Shown here piece after piece: positions 25,700 to 34,405 of a stretch of 64,000 nucleotides of DNA; the first letter of the stretch is position 1; each line of letters starts with the position of its first letter. This stretch comes from Pirellulales bacterium (GTDB taxonomy: Bacteria > Planctomycetota > Planctomycetia > Pirellulales > JANQPP01). The position numbers and the translations under genes are program-made. The notes under the pieces were generated by a model. That model was not told the origin of the DNA, did no database searches, and saw only the letters and a program-made list of their open reading frames with translations. The DNA is taken from contig JANQPP010000026.1 in the NCBI GenBank assembly GCA_028289405.1, positions 44,970-108,969 of the forward strand, read 5' to 3'.

Positions 25700-27520
25700 C
25701 TACGCCACGGGCAGAGATACGGTAAACGTGCTTCCCTTGTCCCATTCGCTCTGAACGGTCAATTTGCCGCCATGCAACTGCACGACCTCGCGCGCCAGGG
25801 AAAGCCCGAGCCCCGTGCCGGATTCATGTTGGACGCGTTGGTCTTGGCCTCGAAAGAACTTATCGAAGACATGCGGCAGGTCTTCTTCGGCGATGCCGAT
25901 GCCCGTATCCGCGATGTCGACCAATAATTGGTCCTGTTCGATGCGGATCCGCATCGTGACACGGCCTTCTGCCGGTGTGTACTTCGCGGCATTCCCCAGC
26001 AGGTTGATGAGCGTGGCGGATATCTTGTCCTTGTCGATATGCATGGACGGGAACTTGGCGGGCAAGTGGCACTCGAACGTGATGTGCTTTTGCTCCATCT
26101 GGGGACGTACTTTGGTGATCACTTCCTTGAGCAGCCGTTCCAGATCCACGTTTTGGCGAGTGAGTGTCAGCGAACCCACTTCGATGCTGCTGATGCTCAG
26201 CAAATCATCGATCAGCCGGGCCAGCCGCGTGGCTTCGGCATTGATCGTGTTGCAAAAATCCTTTTGTTGCTCGACGTCCGCCATGTCACTCAAGACGAGC
26301 GTCTCGGCGTAGGCCTTGATGTTCGCCAGCGGGGTGCGTAGTTCGTGCGTCGCGGAATCTAGGAATTGGTCCCGCATCTTGTTGGCCAACTTTTGTTGAG
26401 TGACATCCCGGACGGTCCAGACGTGCCCTACCCCTGTCTCGCTGTCGCTGGATCGCAGGGGCTGCCGGGAAATTCGCAGGACCCGCCGGTCTTCCCCTTC
26501 ACCGCTGGGGATTTCTTGAATGCAGGTCCTTTGTGACGGTTCGTTGAACAACTCCTGGGCCGTGCGGGGCATATCGGCCAACTTCCAGCACTCGTGGATG
26601 TTCCTGCCCTCCAGAGCGTTTTCTCCGTCGGGAGCCACGAGGGCGCGGAGGACGTCGTTGGCAAACAGAATGCGTCCTTCCAAGTCGGTGGCGGCGATTC
26701 CGTCGGGCAGGCTCTGGAGAATAGCCTCGACTTTTTGGGCCTGACGGTTTTCCAGCGCTTCCCTTAGGCGTTTTCTCCATTCATGCGATTCAGCTTGCGC
26801 ACGCAGATGTTCCACGACGCGGTTCCAGCCCCGCAGCACGGCGAGATTGCCCGGCAGCGTGGGAGGCGCGAAATCCGAGAGCACGGGCTGAATGGCGGCC
26901 TCACGAAGCTGATGTTCCAACTTGCGAAAAGGAGCCACCAAGCGATTCAGCGCGACCGCTCCAGCCGCTAGCAGAAACAAGGAACCACATACCACCCAAG
27001 GCCCCAGGCCCTTCCCCCAGATCCACGCCGAGGAAAGATCCGGCTCCGCGATGGCGACCACGAGCGTACCCACTTTTTCTTGTTGGGCTTTCAACGGAAT
27101 ACGGAATTGCCAAGAAGCGGGCCTGTCGCCGTGGGAAATGTGCCGTCCCGACAATCCGTTCCAGCGGATTCGCCAGGAGTTTTCCTCCAAGGGTAAACCG
27201 GCTTTCCATTTCTCCGGCCATTCCGCGATCTGTTGCCCATTCTCGTCGAGGGCCGCGCAAGCTAAGAGTTCCCGTGTTTCGCCGAACTCGCGCAGAAGTT
27301 CTTTGGCCCGTCCTTGGTCGTTTCGCAACAGGGACAGCACTAAGGAAGACTCGATTTTTTCCAGCCCTTCCAAATGGCGCCGTGCCGTGCCGTGCAGGAT
27401 GGCCCGGCGGCTGGCCCATGCTCCGCCCACCAATACACAGACGAGTGCCGTCAGGCTGAACAGCAGATAGTAGCTGATCACCTTTTGCGGCAGCGCAAGT
27501 TGGCGGGACTTTTGTAACAT
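25700..27520 (-). CDS. Membrane sensor histidine kinase with PAS domain
   Basis: 606 residues. Two transmembrane helices (about 15-34 and 172-194) flank a periplasmic sensor domain of about 135 residues. A PAS domain covers about 262-385 (ILQSLPDGIAATDLEGRIL; VWTVRDVTQQ). The H-box SATHELRTPLANI has His392. The HATPase has N-box LLGNAAKYTP, G1 DIADTGIGI and G2 GTGLGLSL. All kinase motifs are intact. The only candidate receiver partner nearby is the stand-alone regulator at 27614, 93 bases upstream. Its embedding in the pilus/secretion operon suggests it controls that machine. Confidence 0.93.
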   Translation of the reverse strand: MLQKSRQLALPQKVISYYLLFSLTALVCVLVGGAWASRRAILHGTARRHLEGLEKIESSLVLSLLRNDQGRAKELLREFGETRELLACAALDENGQQIAEWPEKWKAGLPLEENSWRIRWNGLSGRHISHGDRPASWQFRIPLKAQQEKVGTLVVAIAEPDLSSAWIWGKGLGPWVVCGSLFLLAAGAVALNRLVAPFRKLEHQLREAAIQPVLSDFAPPTLPGNLAVLRGWNRVVEHLRAQAESHEWRKRLREALENRQAQKVEAILQSLPDGIAATDLEGRILFANDVLRALVAPDGENALEGRNIHECWKLADMPRTAQELFNEPSQRTCIQEIPSGEGEDRRVLRISRQPLRSSDSETGVGHVWTVRDVTQQKLANKMRDQFLDSATHELRTPLANIKAYAETLVLSDMADVEQQKDFCNTINAEATRLARLIDDLLSISSIEVGSLTLTRQNVDLERLLKEVITKVRPQMEQKHITFECHLPAKFPSMHIDKDKISATLINLLGNAAKYTPAEGRVTMRIRIEQDQLLVDIADTGIGIAEEDLPHVFDKFFRGQDQRVQHESGTGLGLSLAREVVQLHGGKLTVQSEWDKGSTFTVSLPVA

Positions 27521-27613
27521 GGCGAATCGGGCGCGCTCGATTGGAATTGGCGGCTAATTCTCAGTAGGCCGTGACGGAAAGCAGGGCGGATGCCGTATCT
27601 CGAGCAGCGCTGG

Positions 27614-28030
27614 TTAAACACCGGCTTGCTTGGGCTCGTTTTCGTCCAGGCGTTCCAAGCTGGCCTGAAGCTCGCGAACCAACTCCTGCGGGCTGAACGG
27701 TTTGGCGAATATCGCCGTGATTTGTAGCTCGTCGCGGAGCAGCCCGAGGTTCAGTTCCAATCCTTTGGCCGTGAGCAGGATGATGGGCAAATGCTCATAT
27801 TTGGGTTGCTGCCGCAAACGACGGCAAAGTTCCGTTCCCGTCAGGCCAGGCATTTGGTAGTCGGTGATGACGGCATCAAAGTTTCTGTTCTGCAATACTT
27901 CCCAGGCTTCACGGCCATCGTTGACGGTCGTGGTCTGACACCCTGCTTCTCCTAAGTTGAACTCAATCACTCTCGCCAGCGTGGCATTATCGTCGGCAAT
28001 CAGCACGTGCGGTTTCGTGTGAGGTGTCAT
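27614..28030 (-). CDS. Stand-alone CheY-like response regulator
   Basis: 138 residues, a single receiver domain with the acidic pair in IADDN (residues 13-14), phospho-acceptor Asp57 (VITDYQMPG), Thr87 (LLTAK) and Lys110 (FAKPFS). There is no output domain, so it works by protein-protein contact, as PilG/PilH/CheY do. It is just upstream of the kinase gene, so it is the likely phosphotransfer partner. The short C-terminal tail (LDENEPKQAGV) is acidic. Confidence 0.92.
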   Translation of the reverse strand: MTPHTKPHVLIADDNATLARVIEFNLGEAGCQTTTVNDGREAWEVLQNRNFDAVITDYQMPGLTGTELCRRLRQQPKYEHLPIILLTAKGLELNLGLLRDELQITAIFAKPFSPQELVRELQASLERLDENEPKQAGV

Positions 28031-28419
28031 TCAATTGGTCCTTCATTGGCTGGAGCCGCTTCTCGAATTTACATGATCGCGCATATCACGGAATCCGCTA
28101 CGAATCATCGACGCGAGAAAGGCGGCGGCTTCGTTAAACTTCGCAAAAGCAGAAAAAATTTCCTAAAACCCCCATGCCAACGCCCTGGAGGCAACCAGAT
28201 TTCGTTTAACTCGAACTGCCGCCATAGGATCTGTTTCCAGACATCGATGGCTGGGACGATATCCGCGCGTCGCGGGCTTGATACGTGAAATGTCCCCTCG
28301 CAGAACGCGATGGTCACGCTTATGTGAAAGGCTTGATTGGGCAGCCCCGACGAAACTCTGGTGAATATGCCTTGCTAAAAAAGGCAGCGAGCTCGCCTCC
28401 GGAGCTGCAAAACGGCTTC
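28031..28419. other. Spacer between pseudopilin and regulator genes
   Basis: 389 bases in the same transcriptional direction. Next to the pseudopilin stop is a terminator-like hairpin (listed separately). The rest is AT-richer than flanking genes (for example AAAGCAGAAAAAATTTCC around 28145) and probably contains a promoter for the regulator-kinase-machine genes. No gene is supported. Confidence 0.5.
28377..28408 (-). terminator. Terminator-like hairpin directly after the pseudopilin gene
   Basis: On the minus strand a GC-rich imperfect stem (GCAGCTC ... GAGCTCGCTGC, 28408-28383) is followed by six T (28382-28377), beginning 12 bases after the stop codon. It would let the pseudopilin be expressed separately from, and more strongly than, the machine genes. 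The stem has a bulge, so strength is uncertain. Confidence 0.5.
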
Positions 28420-28860
28420 TTAGAGTTGGTTGTACGTGATGGCGTTATCGCTTGCGAGTGTGTCCGTCGAGTTGACAATGAAGTCGCCGGTTTGGTTGTT
28501 GTACTGCCATCCTTCCGACGGGGATGCGTCCGCTACGGGTCCAGCCGCATCGGTCGAGATTTTGATATTCGCATTTTTTGCCCCTACAGGGCACCTTGGG
28601 AACGTGCCACGAAGATACGGGTCAAGATCGGCAAGAAAGCCCGCTTGCGTCGCGTCCGTAGTCGCTGGCAACGAACCGGCGTTTTCCGCGGCGTACAGCT
28701 CGATCGCATTACGGACCACCGCGAGGGTTTGGCGAATACCGTTGTCGGTCGCCCTGGCGGAAGTATTGAGAAACTTTGGCGCGGCCACAGCGGCCAAAAC
28801 TCCCAAGATCATCACCACGACGACCAGCTCCACCAGGGTAAATCCACGTTTGCGTTTCAT
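28420..28860 (-). CDS. Type IV prepilin / major pseudopilin (GspG-PilA type)
   Basis: 146 residues from ATG 28860. The prepilin leader MKRKRG is followed by FTLVELVVVVMILGVLAAVAAPKF: cleavage after Gly6, N-terminal Phe and Glu5 of the mature protein, then the hydrophobic helix. The mature domain is small (about 140 residues), with two Cys far apart possible for no disulfide; only one clear Cys (FPRCPVG) is visible. A GspG-like globular domain with no standard calcium-site motif recognised. It is the only small pseudopilin in the locus and is the first gene, as a major subunit would be. Confidence 0.9.
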   Translation of the reverse strand: MKRKRGFTLVELVVVVMILGVLAAVAAPKFLNTSARATDNGIRQTLAVVRNAIELYAAENAGSLPATTDATQAGFLADLDPYLRGTFPRCPVGAKNANIKISTDAAGPVADASPSEGWQYNNQTGDFIVNSTDTLASDNAITYNQL

Positions 28861-29239
28861 CGCAGCGTTTCTCCAGACTTCGAGCATGTTTTTTTCGCTT
28901 CCTGCACCACTTTGATGCACTGCCTGATGCGTGTGGAGTCCCTTGCTAAAAGAATTTAGGTCATGGAAAGCGGGCAAAACGGCATGTAGCCAAGAGATGC
29001 CGTCGCTGACTCAAGGGTGGTAGTATCCGATAGGGAAGATACGGAGGTTTCCGATTATGCCGGTCGAGTAGAGGAATTCGTGGATAAATTCGTCACCAGT
29101 CCCATCAGTGTTCTAGATTTGTCTTAGACCAAATTTATTCGCGGCGCTCCTGGCATCATTGCTCAAGGCCAATCTCCTTCCTTCCACTGGTCTCGCGAGC
29201 CGTGCCGGGCAGCCGCATTGCAGGGAGAATAGGCGGCTC
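28861..29239. other. Divergent intergenic region between the pseudopilin and the HD-GYP gene
   Basis: 379 bases holding promoters for both directions. The right part is AT-rich (29097-29145). I looked for sigma-54 -24/-12 boxes and found none with correct spacing; TGGCATCATTGC near 29151 has a spacing of 7 instead of 10. Confidence 0.5.
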
Positions 29240-30919
29240 ATGATTCTCAATCGGGCTCTCTTGAAAGGCACGGACCCGCGCGTGGCCGCTTCTCTCGTGG
29301 AGTGGACCCGGGAAGTGCAGGGAGAGCTGAGGAATCTTCTCGATGAGGATCCGGCCCTGTGGTTTCCCTCCTCATCTCCAGAGCCCTTCGTGGCGCCGCG
29401 TTGGGCACCTTTGGATCTGGAACGTGGCCTGGTCTTTCCGCTCGCCGAAGACGTGATGCGAGCGACACTCGGGCAATGGGAAATGGATGGCTACGAAACC
29501 CTGTTCGTGGAACAAGACGGAAAGAGTGGCTGGATCGTCGCGCCGTTCCTGTTCAATGAAAACCTGGCCCTGGTGGCCACTTGTGAAACCTCCTCGGAGG
29601 AAGCACCTTCGCGGCTCAGGTTGATGCGGCTGTTTCAGAAAGAGTGGGAACAACGGAAACAGTTGGCCCGCCTGCAACGTGAAAACGAAGCCTTCGCCAT
29701 GCAAGTCACCGAAGACTTCGAACAACTCACCTTCTTGCGCCGCATGGCCGAGCAATTGGAAACGACGAATCTATCGCTCGATCTGCTGGAGATGGCCGAG
29801 AACATCTTGCCGGTGTTGCTGGACTTGATCCATGCCGAAAGTCTCGTGCTGATCCTCGAACCAGCAGAAGGAGACGCGGATCAGCGGAGCCTATTCACCT
29901 ACTGGACAGGACCGGTATTGTTTTCCGACGCGATCTGTAACCGGATCGTATCCGAATATCGGAACACCGCGCTACGGCGGCCCGTGGTCCACAACCATTA
30001 CCAGGAAAGGCCCGAGGCTTACCGCTTTCCAGAGGTGCGAGAATTGATGCTCGTGCCCGTGAACAAATCGACCATGCTCATGGGCTGGCTGATGGCCTTT
30101 AATCATCGGCCTGCCACGGGCGACACGGGGCATCAAGCAATTTGGCAACATGCCCCCCAGGAATTTGGCACCTGTGAAGCCACGTTGCTGTCTTCCGCCG
30201 GATCGATTCTCGCGTCGCATGCCTACAACGTGGAGCTGTTCCGGGAAAAGGAACAACTGCTGGTCAGCATGGTACGATCCTTGGTTTCGGCCATCGAGGC
30301 CAAGGATGAATACACCAGCGGGCACAGCGAACGCGTGGCCCTGTACTCTAAATGCCTCGGCGCGGCCTGCGGTCTCGACGAGAAGGCATGTGATCGGCTC
30401 TACCTCACCGGTCTGCTGCATGACATCGGTAAAATCGGCGTCAGCGACGCGACGCTGAAAAAGCCGGGTTCATTAACCGACGAAGAATTCGAAGAAGTCC
30501 GCCGCCACCCGGAAAAAGGCTGGTACATTCTGCAAGATCTCACGCAGTTGAGGTACGTGATGCCCGGCGTCGTGCACCACCATGAGCGCTTCGATGGAAA
30601 AGGGTATCCCGACGGGTTACAAGGAGCGCAAATTCCACTCGATGGCCGGATCTTAGGAGTTTGCGACGCCTTCGACGCCATGACCAGCGACCGCCCCTAT
30701 CGGCCAGGGATGTCACTGGAAAAGGCGACCGCGATCCTCCAAAAAGGCGCGGGAACCCAATGGGATCCCGAGATCGCGGAGACATTCTTGGAGATCATGC
30801 CCACGATCCTCCACATTCGAGAGACCCACAAAACTCAGCCTCGCTTGCCGCGCGCGAAACGACCGGTGGCGGCCGAGTTGGACCCGTCATCTCCCGCCGT
30901 CCCCGTGCACGTGCCTTGA
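29240..30919 (+). CDS. GAF/HD-GYP domain protein, predicted c-di-GMP phosphodiesterase
   Basis: 559 residues from ATG 29240; an in-frame extension to 29159 lacks support. The N-terminal 170 residues are unclassified, then a helix (LFQKEWEQRKQLARLQREN) and a GAF-like domain (about 185-330). The HD-GYP domain spans about 345-510 with GHSERVALYS, LLHDIGKIG and the complete HHERFDGKGYPDGL signature, so activity is expected. It hydrolyses c-di-GMP. Divergent from the secretion locus, whose ATPase has the MshEN-type N-domain that in homologues binds c-di-GMP; a functional link is my inference. Confidence 0.9.
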   Translation: MILNRALLKGTDPRVAASLVEWTREVQGELRNLLDEDPALWFPSSSPEPFVAPRWAPLDLERGLVFPLAEDVMRATLGQWEMDGYETLFVEQDGKSGWIVAPFLFNENLALVATCETSSEEAPSRLRLMRLFQKEWEQRKQLARLQRENEAFAMQVTEDFEQLTFLRRMAEQLETTNLSLDLLEMAENILPVLLDLIHAESLVLILEPAEGDADQRSLFTYWTGPVLFSDAICNRIVSEYRNTALRRPVVHNHYQERPEAYRFPEVRELMLVPVNKSTMLMGWLMAFNHRPATGDTGHQAIWQHAPQEFGTCEATLLSSAGSILASHAYNVELFREKEQLLVSMVRSLVSAIEAKDEYTSGHSERVALYSKCLGAACGLDEKACDRLYLTGLLHDIGKIGVSDATLKKPGSLTDEEFEEVRRHPEKGWYILQDLTQLRYVMPGVVHHHERFDGKGYPDGLQGAQIPLDGRILGVCDAFDAMTSDRPYRPGMSLEKATAILQKGAGTQWDPEIAETFLEIMPTILHIRETHKTQPRLPRAKRPVAAELDPSSPAVPVHVP

Positions 30920-31152
30920 ATGGCGCGGTGTCACATTGCTCGCTGGCCGCCGGATTGCGTGCCTGATTGATCGCCGCGTTTTCATTCCTGGGACTCCCGA
31001 ATCCCTGCGGATAAAGCGACATCCCCCCGCGGCACGCACTAGCGTTTTTACCGCGATTGGCTAACCATGGAACTTTCCGACGCGAAGTTCTCGGCGCTTG
31101 GTCCACGAAGAAGATTCACCGAACGCCTGTTGATCATTGATGGAGGTTTGCG

Positions 31153-32031
31153 GTGGCAACCGTGCACGTGCCCGTGCTAGCCGAACAAGTTGTTGAGCTG
31201 CTCGACGTCCAGCTGGGACAAACCGTGGTGGACGGCACACTTGGGGGAGGCGGGCACACGCGGTTATTGGCCCAAGCCGTGGGCGGCAAGGGGTTGGTGC
31301 TGGCACTGGACCGCGACCCTCACGCTATCGAGGCCGGGCAAGCCGCGTTGGCCGGTTTGCCCGTACGATTGCGGCAGAGTAATTTCGCCGCCCTACCGGT
31401 GATTCTGGCCGACGAAGGGCTGGCTGCCGTAGACGCGATCCTCCTGGATTTAGGTCTCTCCAGCGACCAACTCGCCGACGACGCGCGTGGTTTCAGTTTT
31501 CAATCGGCCGGGCCGCTCGATTTGCGATTCGATCCGCGCGAGGGCCGGCCCGCATGGCAATGGATCGATGAGCTTTCGGAGAAAGATTTGGCCAATCGAA
31601 TTTACGAGTACGGTGAAGAACGCTTCAGTCGGCGAATCGCTCGAGCCATTAAAAGCGAGACACCTGCTGGAGGCGAGTGGACCGCGAGCGGATTGGCCGC
31701 ACTAATCGCCCGCGTGTTGCCCAAGGGAAAAGCACGCTCACGCATTCATCCCGCGACGCGGACTTTTCAGGCGTTGCGGATTTTGGCCAATGAGGAACTC
31801 GACTCGCTAGAACGGGCATTGCAAGCTTTCCCCGATTGCCTTGATCCTGGTGGCAAGTTGGCGGTGATCTCTTTCCATTCCCTGGAAGACCGCCTGGTGA
31901 AGTGGGCGTTCCGCGACAGTCCCCGCTGGCAGGTCCTAACCAAGAGACCCCTACGCCCCAGCGAAGAGGAAGTTTCACGGAATCCCCGCAGCCGCAGCGC
32001 GAAGTTGCGAGTCGCCTCCGCCATTGGCTGA
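31153..32031 (+). CDS. rsmH: 16S rRNA (cytosine(1402)-N4)-methyltransferase RsmH (MraW)
   Basis: 292 residues with a GTG start at 31153 and GGAGG 6 bases upstream. The conserved N-terminus is HVPVLAEQVVELL, with SAM motif VDGTLGGGGHTRLL, LLDLGLSSDQL, then GFSFQ and LRFDPREG and the C-terminal ISFHSLEDRLVK. Slightly short for the family (about 310) but complete. It is outside any division/cell-wall cluster, unlike the mraZ-mraW context in most bacteria, fitting planctomycetes, which lack ftsZ. Convergent with the LamG gene, 3 bases apart. Confidence 0.95.
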   Translation: MATVHVPVLAEQVVELLDVQLGQTVVDGTLGGGGHTRLLAQAVGGKGLVLALDRDPHAIEAGQAALAGLPVRLRQSNFAALPVILADEGLAAVDAILLDLGLSSDQLADDARGFSFQSAGPLDLRFDPREGRPAWQWIDELSEKDLANRIYEYGEERFSRRIARAIKSETPAGGEWTASGLAALIARVLPKGKARSRIHPATRTFQALRILANEELDSLERALQAFPDCLDPGGKLAVISFHSLEDRLVKWAFRDSPRWQVLTKRPLRPSEEEVSRNPRSRSAKLRVASAIG

Positions 32032-32034
32032 CGA

Positions 32035-33129
32035 CTATTGAACGGGCGCGTGGCGTTTGCGTCTCGCCCATGCCCAGCCGATCTGGCACGCACTCCCCCC
32101 CAGCAAAAACAACCAAATCGCGGCAGGCTCTGGCACGGCGACGGCCACCGGTTCGGCCAAGCTACCGAAATTCTCCTTGAAGATACGAAAGTCATTGAGG
32201 TCGACGTCATTGTCCAAATCGACATCCCCTTCGGAAAGCGAAGCGGGGCTGTTGGAGAAATGATCCCTCAGCTCGATGAAATCGCTGAGGTCGACATCCA
32301 AATCATGGTTGATGTCTCCTGGCCTAGCCGAAGTGTAATGCTTCTGAATTTGCTGAGTCGTTAGCGCTCTTGGGTAGATCGCTAGCTCGTCAAGCGCGCC
32401 ATGGAACGAGGTGAGACCGTCACGAAGCCCGACGGTCAGCTCGCGGTTCAGACCGGCGCTGACCGGCGTGAGCGGCGCGCCCGGATCAAACGCTTCCCAC
32501 AGCTCGCCATTGCGGTAAAAGCTGAGTGAGTTGTCGGCCCCCATCACCACGGCCACGTGGTGCCAAGATGGCGATTGAAAAAAAGGCTGTTCGCGCGCGG
32601 TCCGCAAATTGGAGACCCCAAACTTGCGGAAGGAGAGATTCCCGCCATTTTGGAAGATACCGAACCCGCCGCTGGCTTGATTTGCCGGATCACCGTTTCC
32701 TAGCAAAAACCGATTGCCTTCCGTACCGGCGGGCATGACCCAAAATTCCACCGTGAAATTATTCGTTCGTCCGTTGAGGGCCGCATTCGATCCGAACGAA
32801 ATCTGCCCGGGTTCATCAATGCTGAAAAACTTGGCACTATCGGGTTCGCCGGTTGGGGCGCCGGGGAAATCGAAGACTCGCTGACGGTAGGCGCCGTCTC
32901 GCGCGCCGCCTGAAAAATCCTCCACGATTTGTTGTGCCGCAACCCCCTTGAAGCGGGCTTCACCCAATCGCCAATAGCCCTCGGGTTGGTCGGAAAGTAC
33001 CGCCGCGGAGTAAGGAAACGCCTGGCCAATTTGAGGGCAGAACGTGAGCAGCATTCCCCACAGCAATCCGGCTTGCCAAATGCCCGAGAGTCCGGCTGAC
33101 TTTTCCAATGGCCGTGGGATGCAAATCAT
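32035..33129 (-). CDS. LamG-domain, dockerin-like, PEP-CTERM surface protein
   Basis: 364 residues. Signal peptide at about 14-38. A LamG/concanavalin-like jelly-roll domain at about 100-275 (FTVEFWVMPAG; WHHVAVVMGADNSLSFYRNG; LDELAIYPRALTTQQIQKHY). Two calcium-binding dockerin-like loops follow (GDINHDLDVDLSDF and GDVDLDNDVDLNDF). The C-terminal PEP-CTERM signal is VPEPAAIWLFLLGGSA with a WARRKR tail. Predicted exported and exosortase-sorted; probably binds carbohydrate or another surface protein. No glycosidase is attached. Confidence 0.9.
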   Translation of the reverse strand: MICIPRPLEKSAGLSGIWQAGLLWGMLLTFCPQIGQAFPYSAAVLSDQPEGYWRLGEARFKGVAAQQIVEDFSGGARDGAYRQRVFDFPGAPTGEPDSAKFFSIDEPGQISFGSNAALNGRTNNFTVEFWVMPAGTEGNRFLLGNGDPANQASGGFGIFQNGGNLSFRKFGVSNLRTAREQPFFQSPSWHHVAVVMGADNSLSFYRNGELWEAFDPGAPLTPVSAGLNRELTVGLRDGLTSFHGALDELAIYPRALTTQQIQKHYTSARPGDINHDLDVDLSDFIELRDHFSNSPASLSEGDVDLDNDVDLNDFRIFKENFGSLAEPVAVAVPEPAAIWLFLLGGSACQIGWAWARRKRHAPVQ

Positions 33130-33476
33130 GCGTTACTCCATCTTTGCCAGGCGGTTCCATCATTTGTCCGAAAGGCGATAAAGCAGACGTGCGCCTGGCG
33201 GCACAGGCCAGTCCAAAATCCTCTCTCGGAAACAAATAGGAAAACTATGAAATCTTTACCTGTTAGTCAAGAAAACTGCTTGGCTTGAGACAAAATGACA
33301 TGAAATGACTTGAAGTGAACCGACGTCCATCGTGTCCGGTTTACCGGAGTGGGCAGAGTTGAGCGGGATGAGGCCTTTAGATATGTTTGGCGTTGAGTTG
33401 CGGCAAAGCCAAGATTTCGTACTCACCTTTGCCCGGTAGCCTCCACATCAAAATCGAGAGCGACCAGGAGCCAAGC
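33130..33476. other. Divergent intergenic region upstream of fabI
   Basis: 347 AT-rich bases between the LamG gene and fabI. It contains the 10-bp phased repeats listed separately. No gene is supported. Confidence 0.5.
33293..33322. repeat. Three phased 10-bp direct repeats upstream of fabI
   Basis: AAATGACATG, AAATGACTTG and AAGTGAACCG in immediate succession: the first two match at 9 of 10 positions and the third is weaker. A 10-bp period is one helical turn, so a protein could bind on one face. About 155 bases upstream of the fabI start. Confidence 0.45.
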
Positions 33477-34307
33477 ATGGGCTTGTTTGACGGTAAGAAA
33501 GGGCTCATTCTCGGAGTGGCCAATGACTATTCCATTGCTTGGGCGATCGCGCGATATGTGATGTCCGAGGGTGCGGAATGTGGGTTTTCGCATCTGCCCG
33601 ATCGTCCCGATGATGAGCGGCAGCGAAATCGGCGGCGCGTGGCCCAACTCACGGACAAGGAACCTCAAGCAAAGTTTCTATTGCCCTTGGACGTGACCCG
33701 CGATGAATACATGGCGGCGATCGCGGAGAAATCCCGCGAAGAGTTCGGGAAGCTCGATTTCGTGCTCCATTCGATGGCCTTTGCTTCGCTGAACGACCTG
33801 AAGAACGATACCATCGCCACGAGCCGCGAGGGATTCAAAACCGCGATGGAAATCAGCGCGTACAGCCTGCTGCATGTAGCCCACGCCGTGCAGGATTGCA
33901 TGTCGGACAGCGGTTCCATTCTCGCCATGACCTATTTTGGGGGTGAGAAAGTCGTGCCCGGCTACAACGTAATGGGGATTTGTAAGGCCGCGCTGGATGC
34001 GGCGGTGAAATACGCCGCATTCGATTTGGGGCCTCGAGGGATTCGCGTCAACGCAATCAGTGCCGGGCCGTTGAGAACTCTGGCTGGGCGTGGAGCGGGT
34101 GTTGAGGAGATGCTCCTGTTTTACGAGCGCGTCGCCCCTTTGGGACGCAATATCACACATGAGGAAGTGGGGCGAGCAGGCGGCTTCTTGCTGTCACCCC
34201 ACTCCGCAGGCATCACCGGCGAAATCCTGCACGTGGACGCCGGCTACAATATCATGGGGACGCCCGGGCGTCTGCTGGAGGATCTCAAGCAGAACGCCAA
34301 TTCTTGA
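33477..34307 (+). CDS. fabI: Enoyl-[acyl-carrier-protein] reductase (NADH) FabI
   Basis: 276 residues from ATG 33477 with AGGAG upstream. The SDR fold of FabI type: GLILGVANDYSIAWAIA nucleotide-binding start, LDFVLHSMAFA, and catalytic Tyr163 and Lys170 in the YNVMGICK motif with the FabI-specific six-residue spacing. C-terminal GPLRTLAGRG and THEEVGRAGGFLLSP match the family. It catalyses the last reduction of each fatty-acid elongation cycle. It stands alone, followed by a hairpin terminator. Confidence 0.94.
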   Translation: MGLFDGKKGLILGVANDYSIAWAIARYVMSEGAECGFSHLPDRPDDERQRNRRRVAQLTDKEPQAKFLLPLDVTRDEYMAAIAEKSREEFGKLDFVLHSMAFASLNDLKNDTIATSREGFKTAMEISAYSLLHVAHAVQDCMSDSGSILAMTYFGGEKVVPGYNVMGICKAALDAAVKYAAFDLGPRGIRVNAISAGPLRTLAGRGAGVEEMLLFYERVAPLGRNITHEEVGRAGGFLLSPHSAGITGEILHVDAGYNIMGTPGRLLEDLKQNANS

Positions 34308-34342
34308 TCGTGACCACCGCCTCAATGAGTTAGGTCCACGAA

Positions 34343-34370
34343 GAAGACCCGACGGATTCGCCGGGTCTTC
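34343..34370 (+). terminator. Hairpin after fabI
   Basis: GAAGACCCG, 10-base loop, CGGGTCTTC: perfect 9-bp stem 36 bases after the fabI stop, between two convergent genes. No T-run, so efficiency is uncertain; it may serve both directions. Confidence 0.5.
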
Positions 34371-34405
34371 ATGCGTTGCCAGGCGATATTTTCTACCGTC
34401 CGCGA

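Noticed and set aside
17077..28860. Search for a retraction ATPase or prepilin peptidase in the pilus locus
   Set aside because: None found; only one PilB-type ATPase and no peptidase motif, so a retractile pilus cannot be claimed.
29149..29165. Possible sigma-54 promoter TGGCATCATTGCT upstream of the HD-GYP gene
   Set aside because: Only 7 bases separate GG and GC; sigma-54 requires 10.
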